Shown in pieces: positions 49,286 to 61,379 of a stretch of 64,000 bases of DNA (position 1 is the first letter of the stretch; each line of letters opens with the position of its first letter). Both the position numbers and the translations under genes were made by a program. Origin of the DNA: Cornus controversa (taxonomy: Eukaryota; Streptophyta; Magnoliopsida; Cornales; Cornaceae). The notes under the pieces are model-generated. The model was not told the DNA's origin and made no database searches. It worked only from the letters and a program-made list of their open reading frames with translations. The stretch is taken from the NCBI GenBank assembly GCA_026545225.1, contig CM048850.1:8357501-8421500 (forward strand). Reading direction: 5' to 3'.

Positions 49286-49293
49286 AAACCCTA
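49286..49293 (+). promoter_or_regulatory. second telo-box in the UBA2 leader
   Basis: AAACCCTA lies 28 bases before the start codon and repeats the element at 49255. Confidence 0.55.
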
Positions 49294-49321
49294 ATCAGTT
49301 GTCCTCCTGTGTTGGTGTACC

Positions 49322-50851
49322 ATGGCCAAGAAGCGAAAGCTGCGTCCTTCCGAACCCGAATCATCCAACAAAAACCCTGAGCCAGAACAACAGCAACAGA
49401 TCGAAGAACAAGAAACTCAAGAGATCGCAGAACAAGAACAACAGCAAGAGATGGAAGAACAAGAACAACAGCAAGAGATCGAAGAACAAGAAAAGCAAGA
49501 GATCGAAGAGCTAGAGCAGCAAGCCAATGAAGAAGCACATCACATGGACGCGGACGACAACGAAGAAGAAGAAGAAGAAGAAGAAGAGGCCGAAGAAGAA
49601 GAAGAAGAAGAAGAAGGAGGCGGAGACGAAGCTGTGAACACCTCGAACGACACCCAACAAGCTCCATCCGAAGCGAACGGCGGTGATAAAGCCGGAGACG
49701 GCGAGGAGGAGGAGGAGGAGGACGACGGCGACGAAGATCCGGTCGAGAAGCTTCTAGAACCCTTCGGGAAAGAACAACTCGTCGTTCTCCTCAAAGAAGC
49801 TGCCGCTAGTTACCCTGAATTCATGGAAAACATCCAGAAGCTGGCCGATGCTGACCCCGCCCACCGCAAGATCTTTGTACACGGCCTTGGCTGGGACACC
49901 AATGCTGAAACCCTAACCAGCGTTTTTGGCAAGTATGGCGAGATCGAAGATTGCAAGGCGGTCTGTGATAAGGTCTCTGGAAAATCCAAGGGCTACGGTT
50001 TCATCCTCTTCAAGCACCGGAGTGGGGCCCGAAAGGCACTCAAGCAGCCCCAGAAGAAGATCGGGACTCGGATGACCTCGTGCCAGTTGGCCTATGCTGG
50101 CCCTGTTCCGGCTCCTCCGCCCACAGCTCCTCCGGTGTCGGAATACACACAGAGGAAGATTTTTGTGAGCAATGTTTCTGCAGATATTGATCCCCAGAAA
50201 CTGCTCGAGTACTTTTCCAAGTATGGGGAGATTGAGGATGGACCGTTGGGGCTTGATAAGCAAACCGGGAGGCCAAAAGGCTTCGCGCTTTTCGTGTACA
50301 AGACAGTTGAGAGCGCAAAGAAGGCACTGGAAGAGCCACACAAGATCTTTGAGGGACACACTTTGCATTGCCAGAAGGCAATTGATGGTCCAAAACCGAA
50401 TAAACCTTATTATCAGCAGCAGCAGCAGCAGCCGCAGCATCATCAGCAACCGTACCATCATCACTCTGGGAGGAAGGAAAAGGCGGCTAAATATTCGTCT
50501 GGCGGTGGACCGGGATCAGGACACTTGATGGCGCCATCTGGACCTGCGGTGGGGTTCAACCCAGCAGTTGCGGCGCCGGGATTAGCTCCTGCTCTTGGCC
50601 AGGCATTGACTGCGTTGCTTGCTACTCAGGGAGCTGGGTTGGGGATACCTAATCTGCTAGGAGGACTTGGTGGGCCAGTGAACCAGGGTGTGCCACCTAT
50701 GATGAACAGCGCTGGATATGGGAATCAGGGAGCTAGTGGCTATGGGAACCAGCCTGGAATGCAGGGCGGGTATCAGAACCCACAGATGGGGCAGGGCAAT
50801 GCCGGAAGGTCGCATCAGGGTGGTGCACCTTACATGGGTCACGGTCACTAG
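49322..50851 (+). CDS. UBA2: UBP1-associated protein 2 (UBA2)-type RNA-binding protein
   Basis: A single-exon coding region of 509 residues with a good start context (ACCATGGCC). Residues ~20-150 are Glu/Gln-rich with a long run of Glu. A conserved segment LLEPFGKEQLVVLLKEAA precedes ADADPAHRKIFV. RRM1 spans about 182-258, with RNP2 KIFVHG (183-188) and RNP1 KGYGFILF (223-230). RRM2 spans about 278-355, with RNP2 KIFVSN and RNP1 KGFALFVY (319-326). A Gln/His stretch (QQQQQQPQHHQQ) and a Gly-rich tail ending MGHGH follow. This order and length fit Arabidopsis UBA2a/UBA2b and Vicia AKIP1, nuclear proteins that bind U-rich 3' UTRs and act in ABA, wounding and senescence responses. Which paralogue it is cannot be decided here. 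The stop is immediately followed by GTAAGTG, a splice donor. Confidence 0.95.
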   Translation: MAKKRKLRPSEPESSNKNPEPEQQQQIEEQETQEIAEQEQQQEMEEQEQQQEIEEQEKQEIEELEQQANEEAHHMDADDNEEEEEEEEEAEEEEEEEEGGGDEAVNTSNDTQQAPSEANGGDKAGDGEEEEEEDDGDEDPVEKLLEPFGKEQLVVLLKEAAASYPEFMENIQKLADADPAHRKIFVHGLGWDTNAETLTSVFGKYGEIEDCKAVCDKVSGKSKGYGFILFKHRSGARKALKQPQKKIGTRMTSCQLAYAGPVPAPPPTAPPVSEYTQRKIFVSNVSADIDPQKLLEYFSKYGEIEDGPLGLDKQTGRPKGFALFVYKTVESAKKALEEPHKIFEGHTLHCQKAIDGPKPNKPYYQQQQQQPQHHQQPYHHHSGRKEKAAKYSSGGGPGSGHLMAPSGPAVGFNPAVAAPGLAPALGQALTALLATQGAGLGIPNLLGGLGGPVNQGVPPMMNSAGYGNQGASGYGNQPGMQGGYQNPQMGQGNAGRSHQGGAPYMGHGH

Positions 50852-52301
50852 GTAAGTGAATGATATATAGGATATGATCAATTTTCTTGATACACTTTCT
50901 TTTTATGCCGCTTGATGCTATATGGTGTGATTTTGCTAGTTTCCTGCGATTTCATTACGTATTAGTCAGTAATGACATGGGCTGCAACTAGTTGGTACCT
51001 ATTATGATTTACAAAGCTTGTCTGAGTCTGAGTCTTTGTGATATATGTATTACATGTATAATTGTTTATTTAAATCAAACATATGTATCTATATGTTTTG
51101 AGAGGTTTGTTAAACCTCAACTTTCCATTTGGGAGGAGTACCACTTTGGCTAAAGGCTTGATGGTGAAATCAAACATTTTCAATTCAAAAAAGTAATGTC
51201 AGTTTATAATTGGGCAATATGTTAGCTGGGATTTAGAGGCTGAAGGAGGAGATACCACCAGTTTTAGAGGCTGAAGAAGGCTTACTAGTTGACTTACCAA
51301 GAAGTCTTGTTCTTTAGTAGTTCCATTCATGAGATTACTTCTGCCTTTACCCCACTTCTGTTTTAGAGCATCCAGTGCACTATGAAATACTGAATTTTAT
51401 TTATTTGTTGGCCATATGTGGCCTTTTTCTCCCTTGAATTCTGTTTGGCCTTCTTTTACTTGGCACAAGCAATGTGAACTTTTTCTTGTTTTTGAATTTC
51501 TTTGATCTTTGTTTTAGTATTACTTTGGGGCTCACGCATAAAAAGAAAATACTTTGGGGTTCATCTGTCCTGCTTTCCCGTGTGAAGTGGCTAAATGTTT
51601 GATTTCCTTTTCCCTTTAAAATCCATGTGAACACTCCCTGATGGTCATATTTAAAAAGCAATTATCTAAATAGCATGTTAGAATGTATTATGGGAATCTG
51701 GTTACCATTTATTCCACCCATTTGTTAAGATCATTAGTAGTTGTTTTATTTATGGGGAAAGAAGCTCAAGCAGAATTAAGTGGTGAATGTTATTCATATG
51801 GCTTATCTGTTCCCAGCTCTCTTACATTGTCAGGTAAGTCCCGATTATCAAAATGCTCAAATCAGCTTTGTTGATGTTGATGAGGGTGGTGACTGTAGTG
51901 ATTTTTGGCTGTAGATAAATAGGCTTAAATCCTTTATCTAAAGGGTAACTGGCTTCTTTTCATTTTAGGAATCACATATAGAAGTCAATTCTTGAAATCA
52001 CCAGCCATCCTCTTAGGTAAGGGTTTCATCAGATATCTTTTGATAGCTTCTAAAAGATTCTCTATCATACATGGATCTATATAAGCCGATAGTCTCTCAT
52101 CTTATTTTATTCCTGGACTAAAAAGGAAAAATATTGTAAAGCTAAAGTGCAGGAGAAGGGTTATGTTTCTAAAGAAAACATGGGCTGATCAGTGCAGAGG
52201 AATATATTTTAAGAATAACATCTGGAAATCTGATCTTGTAGCTACTAAGTATCCCTAGTTTGTTTCATCCATAGCTGTCAAAAATTGATGCAACCCTAGG
52301 T

Positions 52302-52357
52302 TGTTATCATCATCATCATCATCACCTGCCTATATCCCACATGAATGGGGGTAAATA
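52302..52357 (-). mobile_element. tiny 5'-truncated non-LTR (RTE-like) insertion
   Basis: A 56-bp insert with an (ATC)n tract and TATCCCACATGAATGGGGG is flanked by an identical 12-bp target duplication GCAACCCTAGGT at 52290-52301 and 52358-52369. The (GAT)n tail on the minus strand and the ATGGGG..TGGGATA phrase resemble the 3' end of plant RTE-type LINEs or dependent SINEs. Confidence 0.7.
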
Positions 52358-54719
52358 GCAACCCTAGGTGTTAGTCCTAAATTGTTGTACAGGTGATTTT
52401 ACTAATGCAGTCTATTAACCTTTGAATCTATTTTACTTCTTTACATTTTTAAACTTTACACTATTCTCAATGAACAATATTTTGACATGTCTCAAGGTAT
52501 ACAATGTGCGCATTTAATGTAGTATATTGTCAACAATTAAGAATATTATTGAATTTCGTTTTCGCATTTACATTTATAATTAGATTGAAAAAAAAATTAG
52601 ATTCAGTTAATATAGATTAGCAACATGGAACTTATAAAAAACAAAAAAGAAAAGAAGAAGATTAGCAACCCAGAACCAAGATCTTATGGAAACTTAATTG
52701 TTCAACATTGGTTTGAAGGCTGAGAAATGGTCAAGTGTTTGATTTCCAGTTCGATATCTGGTTTAATAACTTGTATTTATGCTCCACTTATTAGGCATAA
52801 AAATATAATAATCCTGCATCTCTCAGTCTCCCTTATAAGGTGTCTTGCCTTATTAACTGATAGAATATTGACTATGTTATAAATATGAGATATTATTTTA
52901 CTCGGTATTGCTGTGACTGTGTTATGAAAATATTGCTATATGTGTACAATGCCTTCCCCTCTTACGTACTGCTAAAATGTTATAACATTGGTGAATAATG
53001 CAATTTTTGTATTTGCATGAGAAATGTTTTTATTCTTACTTTCATATTAGCTTGATTTTCAGTGCATATTAATTTTAACGGCCCATCTTTTGAGGCCATA
53101 TTCTCCTAAATTTCAAACCCATTACATTACTAGTTCATTTTTGTTGCAAAAATTCTCATGTTTGCATCTTGCTGGGTTTAAAATCAGCTTTTCTTCTTTG
53201 AAAATTGTTAGTTTAATTCATCCAAGGTATGAAAATTTCAGCTTCAGTTTTTATATTTGTTTTTCTGCTGGAAAACTTTTGATTTTGAAGTTAAGTTTTT
53301 ATGTTTTACGTATTCATTGTGCAGATTCCTACATGCATCAATCTTTTTAGTTTTGGACTCTGGTGATTCTTCTGAAGTTCCGGGCAATCATGCAAATGAC
53401 GTCTTTATATTTGTAGCAAAAAATTACTGTTTGCCTAAAGTCCGGAATCTTAAACCTGTATTTTCATTTCTATTAAAGTACTTTTGTTAAACATGTATTT
53501 TCCTTTCTATTCAAGTACTTTTGTTCCTTAATATTTTCAAAACAATGTAGTATTTTGATTCCAATATTTTTGCTTCTAAAAACGTGGTGGGGAGCAAGTA
53601 GGGTTTAATTGCAGAGAACATCAAGTCTCTCCAGAATTTTCAGTAGATTAATTAATCAGTAATGTTTTTGTTAGTGTCTTTTTGTTATTGACTATTGCAC
53701 TCATTTGATGGTTTCTTCATGACATAACACATGCACATGATATTTCTGTGGGTGAGTAAACTATTGTTGTAATTATAATTCATTTCTTAACTGTGATTTA
53801 TGTAATCCGTAGCCATTTTTATCGCCTGATGGATTGCTTGGCTTACTATGGTTTGTAAGTGCCTTTTCCATATTAATTGCATCTGGAGCTCAAGCTGCTA
53901 TTGTTTTTTATTGACTTTTTGACTTGCTGCATTGCGGAAATGATTTTGGCAGCTTGTTTAATGTCAGTTGCGCCATTCTCTGATTATGTAATGAGATTTG
54001 CTTTGCAGGTAATATTTATTTCTGTCATTATAATCATCATCATCATCATTACTATTATTTGGTAATGCAAAACAACTTCATACATCATGATCACATTTCA
54101 CATTATATATATACTATATTTTATTGGGGGAGAGTTTCTTAAAGAAAATGAAATTGCATTAGATAAGTTTTTGTTCCATTGGATTTTACAGCACATGCTC
54201 GAAGTAGACAAGGAACTAATTTCTATTGTGTCAAGATTTTCATTCTGTTTGTTTTATATTCTGGCTGAATAATTACTGTAGTTGCAGTTTTTGAAGGTTG
54301 ATGCTAAAGTATTTGAAAAAATATGCTCTCGATGAAGTCATAATGTGTTGTGGAGAATTACTGGTCACATTTCTACTTATGATGCTGTCTTCTTTAATAA
54401 CTGAGATTTTAATCCATATTTACTAGTCATGAGACTAAAAAAGGATTTGGCCTTATTGGTTCTCACTCACCAGTCACAAGATGGAAGAAAAAATAAAAAT
54501 TCTCCATCATTTGCATATGAATTATTATCATTAGGTTGTGTAAGAAATTTCCTTTTAGCTTTGCACTGAGTATCTATCGTAGCGTAGCAGAGGAACGTGA
54601 TACTAGGAAGGGGGACATGTGGCTTTGGTGACAACTTTCCTATGGCTATGGCACAAGGTAAGATCAGGTTTGCTTTTCTTGTGCTGATGAGAACTAAAAC
54701 AGACACTGTCCTGAAGGAA

Positions 54720-54760
54720 TGGAATTCATATTCATTCACATTCACATTCACATTCACAGA
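54720..54760. repeat. hexamer repeat (TTCACA)n
   Basis: Several tandem copies of TTCACA/CATTCA before the last candidate exon of the UBA2 3' UTR. Confidence 0.7.
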
Positions 54761-55079
54761 TAGGAGGGAGAGAACACATGCTTCTTGAAGAATGTAGTAG
54801 TTGCTTTCTGTTCAAGAGTAAGTAACATTTGATTATTGTGTATTTTCAGTAGCTAGGTTGGAGTTGGAGGAGTGCCTTTGGCAATATTGGACCTGCATAT
54901 AATCATATAGTTTCTTTCTTTTATCTACTACAGCATGGTGCATGCATCATGTTGTGTTGACATCCAAAATTTTAAGTTTACAGTGTTAAAAAGGAAAATA
55001 TAAAAAAAGTATGAGCTTGGATTGGATGAAAATTAAAGTTTCAGAAACAAGGATTTCAGAAATGTGTGTTTTTTTTAAT

Positions 55080-55320
55080 TATATATTTTAGATTCTTATT
55101 ATGCATAGTTTCTTGTTTTTGTGTTTCCAATTATTTATGCGGTATTTAACAAAACAAAATTATCTGTGGCGGCATGTGTGAAAATTTTCCTTTTTACTTT
55201 ATTTTTTTAGATTCTTATTGTGCATAAATAGTTTCTTGTTTTTGTGTTTCCAACTATTTATGTGGTATTTAACAAAATCATCTGTGGCATGTGTCTGAAA
55301 TTTCTCTTTAGTAATTTAAG
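55080..55320. repeat. 119-bp tandem duplication
   Basis: AGATTCTTATT.TGCAT followed by TTTCTTGTTTTTGTGTTTCC and TATTTAACAAAA occurs at 55090 and again at 55209, with a few substitutions and small indels. Confidence 0.8.
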
Positions 55321-57541
55321 TAGGAATAGAAAATACCGAGTTTTTATAGAGTATGAATTATTGGTTAAAAGAAAGTTGATTTAAAACAAATACATAACGA
55401 GTATTTATTTATTTATTATTTATTTTCACTCACTTTGCGTTTTTAACATCTTTTTCTTTCCAACCAAACCAAACCTAAGATTTTTTATATGACCAACAAA
55501 CAAAATATTACACGCATATTTACCGTATTCTCGTCACTATTAAGTACTCTATAAGATATTAATGACCTTGTTGTCTCTTTCATGATGTGATTGCCATTGC
55601 ACAGTGATGCAATGTAATTATCCATCTTTGTCGAAGAAAATGTAATTTTCATCAATAGATGGCAAAAAAATATGAAAGGGTTGGTTCAAGTGGCAAGGTT
55701 ACTTAGACTTTGATGTTTTAGAAGTTGGGGTGGGCCCCTTGGCTCTAGGGATTAGTCGGGATGAAGTTTTGGATAATTTGGTTAAGGAATTCACACGGGA
55801 AACGTAAAAGAAATATAAAATTTGTTAATATTATAACTCTTTCGTATGAAAAATGTAATAAAATAATATTATATATAAATAGCAACTTTTTTATTTTTAC
55901 TTTCATACATTCTCACTCTGATATGAAGTGCTTGAATTTATATAAATTCTAAACATTTATAAATGTTTATTGAAAATCTCTTCATCTCTCTAAATATGTA
56001 TATCTACATATATCATATCTAGAAGTATATATTTTAGACTTTAAATTGAGTTTTGAAAGGTAAATTAACTTCATTAAAATTAGAATTGGAGTTGTTGAAA
56101 TGTGAAACATATTGTTTATTTATGAAGATAATGTGTCGATTTTAAATAAAATAACAATTTTCTTCATTTTAAAACTTAAATAAATTAAATACATTGAGAA
56201 AAATATGAAATATGGTGAGTTGTTAATTAAATAATCAATAATTTTTCAAAATTTTATTTAAATCAAATTAAAGAAACATCAAATTTAATTAGTTAATTTA
56301 AAAAAAATCTTTAATAAGTGTGCATTTAGGTACTTTCTTACATTGAACTTAATAATACTTGATTGTGGATTATTATGTTTCAAAAATTCTTTGTCCTATG
56401 AGGAGTGTTGTACAAGTACTTCATCAGAAAAAATATTTATATATACTAACTAATTTGAATTTATATAAACATCAACGCCAATAATTCGATAATCAATTTA
56501 AGAATTCAAATTTGTAACACAATCAATTCAATGTATCAGCACAATTCATTAATGAATAATTTTACACTATAATATCATTAATTAATAAAAAAGAATGTTT
56601 TAACATTTTTTTATATGTATTCAATTCATTATGAGTTTGAAAAGTAAATTTAAAGATTAAGTTTTATTTCAATCAAAATAAAGATATCTTATATTCAATC
56701 ACTTAATTTTAAAAAATTCTTTACTGAAATTATCATATGACAATTCTCAAAATATGAAATTTTGTTAAGAATAAATGTAAATTTACTTAATGAAAGTATC
56801 AAATAATATTAAATTTTGATTTTTTTTCTTTGTTTATTGAGATAATTTGAAGAAAAAAAAATTCTAGGTCGTTTCTTTTGGTATAATTTAGAAAAGATTA
56901 CAAGTTATTCCTAAGTCATAAACTAAGTTTCATATGATAATAATGTCCTATTTTTCATAAATTCTTTGAATAAGGTTCAATACAATTCTTCTTTTACCAT
57001 TTTCATATATCATGTATGTTTTTTAACTATCTTCTCCAATCAATTTTGTTGAAAATTTGATTGAAAATAAATAAATAATTTTTATTTATTTCAAATGTAC
57101 GTTATATTTTATTTATTAGGATAATTGGATAACTTTTTTAGATAACATTGTCTCAAATTTATATAGGTTTTTCTTTCTTTAGATTATATTTCAAAAGATA
57201 TATGAAGTTGAAAATTCAAAAGTAATGAAAATAATTTATTTATTATTCATAAATGAAATGTATGAAAATATTTCATTGTAATTTAACATGTGGGTACTTA
57301 CATACAAAAAGTCAATTTGAAATAATTTATTAAATATTTTAGGATTATTAATTTTGGTAATAATTAATATTTTTTTAATAGGTATTAGTTACAAAATTTT
57401 AATAGTAGAGAGAAAATTTGTATTACAGTTAAAGAAAGTAATAATGAAAATTTAGAAATAAAGGAATTTTAGTATGTTAATTTTGATTCCGGCATTGGAA
57501 GGTCATAATTTCTTATCAAAGTCAATCAAGTGGTTCAAAAC
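55321..57541. other. very AT-rich intergenic sequence
   Basis: No coding frame, RNA gene or element boundary could be supported over 2.2 kb. Confidence 0.5.
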
Positions 57542-57544
57542 TAA

Positions 57545-58302
57545 GGCCTTGTTTGGTAACCCTACAATTTCAGATTTTAACTTTTATTTTCATTTCATTT
57601 CTGAAAAAATAAAAGTGATAAAATTTTAACAATCTTTAGGTATAATTTGAAAGCTTCAGTTTCAGATTTTATTTTTTAGTTCAAGTTTTTTTTATAAAAT
57701 ACAATAAATAAAAATTTTGCTTGCTCAAAACTATAATTTAATAATAAATTAAAACTTTATAAAAAATAAGAAGAAAAAATTTATAAAATACAATAAATAA
57801 AAAATTAGTTACTCAAAATATAAATATAACAAAATAAAATACAATAATTAAAAACATATATAAATATAAAGATATATATAATAATATATATATATATATA
57901 AGAATAAAATACATGATAGTTTGAATATGACAATTACCAAAAATATGCAAATGCAAAAAATATAAAATTTTAATTAAAATAAACTAAAATAAAGTTCTAA
58001 CAAATATAATTTTGAAAGAAATCATATACATAAAATATGTAATATTATATTTCTGTTGGTTAAAATGAATTGGAACAATATTATTTAAACACAATTTTTA
58101 GGCAAAGATACTACTATTTTCTTTTTTTAAAATAATTTTTGATTATCAAATATATTTTTAGATTTGTGCTTTCAAAATTTGAACATCGTATAAAGTTACT
58201 AAACGTATTCTGTTTTTGATAGAAATGGTAGCACAATAGGATTTTAGATTTTAGTTTTCAGAAATCAGAAAATAGAATTTGACAGCTTTACCAAACAACC
58301 CT
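57545..58302. mobile_element. Harbinger-like MITE, ~758 bp
   Basis: The left end GGCCTTGTTTGGTAA and the right end TTACCAAACAACCC are inverted repeats, flanked by TAA on both sides (57542-57544 and 58303-58305). The TAA duplication and terminal words fit PIF/Harbinger MITEs. The interior is AT-rich and non-coding. Confidence 0.65.
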
Positions 58303-58321
58303 TAATCTATCCAATTGTACC

Positions 58322-59121
58322 TGTAGACATTAAAAAATTACATGATGGACCTATAATATAATTTGGGTTTATTTTCAATTTAGTCCACTTTGGAATGTGG
58401 TCCAATGAGTCAGATAATTTGAAGCTTAGATTCACCACAAATAAATGAGTAATGGGCTGATCCAAATTGTCTGAAAACGTCTAAGTCCACTTGAAAATGG
58501 GTCAAATGGATAATTATATATATATATATATATTATCAAAGAGTAGTATTATGTATATATTGGATAATTATTACAATTATCATAAATGATAATTATCAGA
58601 AAAAAGAAAGTTACAAATCTACCCTTCCAAGAAGCTTATAAATAGTGGTAGAGGGTGAAGAGAAGTGGGAGGGGGCTCTGACAGAATATTGAAGTTCTGT
58701 CAGATTCTGCCTTTAATCAATACTTGAAACTCTGAAGACATAAGTTCATTCAACCTTCAAAGCTTTGAAGAAGAATAACAATAAGCATATTCAAAGTCGT
58801 GTCGTTCTTCCTCCACAATTCAATAAATTCAAAGAATCATCAACAAGACTGTTCGAGATCAAGCTTCTTCAGCTCTCGATCAGAAATTCTTACCGATTTT
58901 CTTCAGCAACAAACACTTGAAGAGAACTCTCGACAATCCAATTCAAGATCAAGCTCTAGTAGTCCTTGAAGTCGGATGATCAAGGAGATCAAATCAGAGG
59001 AATTTATCTTTCTTTTGTAAAGATTCACAGAGAATTGTATTCATTTTTTTGAAATTAATAAAATTGATTATTTGTTACTGATTTCGTTCCTAGATTTTCG
59101 GACACGAAATTTGTGTGTACA
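58322..59121 (+). repeat. element F 5' LTR
   Basis: 800 bp, TGTAGACATT..TTTGTGTGTACA. TATAAATA at 58637-58644 is a plausible promoter TATA box. A (TA)n tract lies near 58516-58534. Confidence 0.8.
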
Positions 59122-59127
59122 AATTTC

Positions 59128-59145
59128 TAGCACGCCCGGTGGGAT
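59128..59145 (+). other. element F primer-binding site
   Basis: TAGCACGCCCGGTGGGAT follows the LTR by six bases and is close to the TGGCACGCCCAGTGGGA site of many plant gypsy elements. I do not assign the tRNA. Confidence 0.6.
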
Positions 59146-59207
59146 AATCTCTGCCTCTCATCTCTGTCTCCTACATTATACATCCAAAACTCTGTTCATC
59201 AGAATTT

Positions 59208-61367
59208 ATGATTTCTCCTAAGGTTCAGACGACAAACAAGAAAAACTCAAAAGAAACTGTTGCTGCAATGGCTAACACTAAAGTTGTTGCAAGCAGTGAC
59301 AAAAACACTAGGAAGTCAAGTGTCAGTAGCACCTCAACAGGTCCTATGACGCGTAGCAAGGTTAAAGCAATTACTTTACTCAAAAATTAGTATGATTTGA
59401 CGAAAATCAATCCTACTAAACCAATGAATGTGAAAACTAAACTTGTTAACACCATTGATCATCAGGAGGCAAATAATTCTGATGTTGTTTCAGAAAGGTC
59501 GGCGCCACCACATTCACCCCATTCCGTCTCTAACGCCAACTCTAACATTGGTTCGTTCTCGAAGTCGTTAGTAGAGATTTCAGAACAATCGGTCACTTCA
59601 AAGAATATTGGCCCTCAAGGTATTTCCTATTCGAATATTGTCGCAGCTATGATGACTGGAACAACATCGATAGAAGACCAATTGGCAGTGATGGCGTGCG
59701 CAATCGAAAACCTCACAAAGACTGTTGAAGAGAAGGACTTATAAATCGCTGCGCTAATGAGTAAGCTTGAAATCCAAAATTCTGACAAGTCAATACATCT
59801 GCCTGCGAATACTTCAAATTCATCTCTTCAAGGTGTCCAATTAAAAGATCGTCGTCACACATCTGCGTTAGGACATATGGCTGACGAAACTAACCTTGCT
59901 TTGCCAGTCGCTTTGTTATCTGTCCAACAATTGCAGGGCATAATAACGAACACAATCTTAGCACAGTATAGCGGTGCCCCTCAAAGCACTCTCATGTACT
60001 CAAAACCCTACATCGAAAGAATTGACAGCTTAAAAATGCCAGTGGGATATCAGCTGCCAAAGTTCTAACAATTTGATAGAAGAGGCAATCCCAAACAAAA
60101 TATTGCACATTTTGTAGAGACCTACAATGACGTTGGCACCGAATGGGATCTCTTAGTCAAGCAATTTGTTCGTTCCCTCAAAGGGAATACATTTGATTGG
60201 TACACGAACCTCAAAGCTCATAGTATTGACTGTTGGGAGTAGATGGAACGAGAGTTTCTCAACCGTTTCTACAGTACTTGCAGAATTGTAAGCATGCTAG
60301 AACTTACTAACACTAAACAAATGAAAGACGAACTTGTGGTCGACTATATCAATCGCTGGCGAGGTATAATTCTTGATTGCAAAGATCGTCTTTCTGAAGT
60401 CTCAGCAGTCGAAATGTGTATGTAAGGCATGCACTGGGAGCTTCTCTACATTTTACAAGGAATCAGGTCTTGTACATTTGAAGAGTTGGTTACTTGTGCC
60501 CATGATATGGAGCTCATCAAAACGAGTCGTGGTGCAAAGGCTCTTGTCTTTTCCAATATGTTTGATAACTGTCTTAAAGACAAGGGGGTTGAATCCGAAG
60601 AAGAAGACGAAATACTTTCTAACTCGGACGATGAAATAGGTACATCTTATGTTACAAGTGTCGTTTCTAAAGACTTATATCAAGAAATACATTATGTTGC
60701 TTCAGTAACTTCATCTGAAAGTTCTCAGTCACATAAGATATTGAGTCAAGAAAATATTGGTAGAAGACTGGGCAGACAGGGGGCAAGCCCTCCATACAAA
60801 GCTCATTTAAGCTCTCCTCAAACAACTTCAAATAGAAATGATCAAAAAATTGTGTTCACATGGAGGCCAAAAAAGAAAGTTCAAGATGGGAATAGTCTTG
60901 CAAGGATCTTGCAAGAATCATTGCCCAGAAACACACGAGTGATGTCTCAAGAGTCACTTTCTTGAACTGTCTCTAACAATCAGCGAAACGAAGGTCTTAA
61001 GGAAGAAAGGGAGGAACAAGAACAAAATCGTCTACAATCCCAGATAGAACGAGAGGCTCAAAAAATCAAAAGACTAGAGGAAGAAAAAGTGTGGGAACCA
61101 ATGCCCGAAGATGCTGTCTGGATCGAATCTCGCAGTGGAAACAAAGCATACTGGGTGAGGTTCAATCTTCCTACATAGATCACGAATGAAATACCTCTTC
61201 CTTCTGGGTGGGGAGATGAGTTCGAAAAAGATGTTTCTTCTCAAATACAAGAAAAGTATAATGAAGAAACAAAGCAAAAAGAAAATCTCCAAATTGACGC
61301 CGAACTGATACGCACTTTTCAACACAAGCTTGGACTGTCTCCTGACTTTTGCAAAGTTGAAGACTAA
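59208..61367 (+). pseudogene. element F gag with seven premature stops and no frameshift
   Basis: One continuous frame of 719 codons from ATG 59208 to TAA 61365. The N-terminal part is Ser/Thr/Lys-rich (GPMTRSKVKA). The gag core has YIERIDSLKMPVGYQLPKF, HFVETYNDVGTEWDL, VRSLKGNTFDWYTNL, REFLNRFYSTCRIVSM and VVDYINRWRG. A Glu/Gln-rich segment follows, then WEPMPEDAVWIESR near the end. Stops lie at 59388, 59742, 60066, 60240, 60423, 60963 and 61176. As judged from the family wording, nearly all replace Gln (CAA/CAG) and one Arg (CGA), that is C-to-T changes. The product would package element RNA. Without read-through it is dead. Confidence 0.8.
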
Positions 61368-61379
61368 TTAAAGCTAAAG

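Larger units (their letters stand above)
50852..54900 (+). other. probable multi-intron 3' UTR of the UBA2 gene
   Basis: A consensus donor GTAAGT starts at 50852. Candidate downstream exons are: one ending at 51833 (TCAG/GTAAGT); 51969-52016 (TTTTAG before, GTAAGG after); one starting at 53325 (TTGTGCAG before); 54559-54657 (CCTTTTAG before, GTAAGA after); and one starting at 54850 (TATTTTCAG before). No coding frame of note lies in the interval. Alternative splicing in the 3' UTR is known for Arabidopsis UBA2 genes. The exon chain is my inference; only the first donor is strong on its own. Confidence 0.5.

Noticed and set aside
49260..50464. Long minus-strand frames opposite UBA2
   Set aside because: They mirror the GAA-rich and RRM coding sequence in antisense; there is no independent support.
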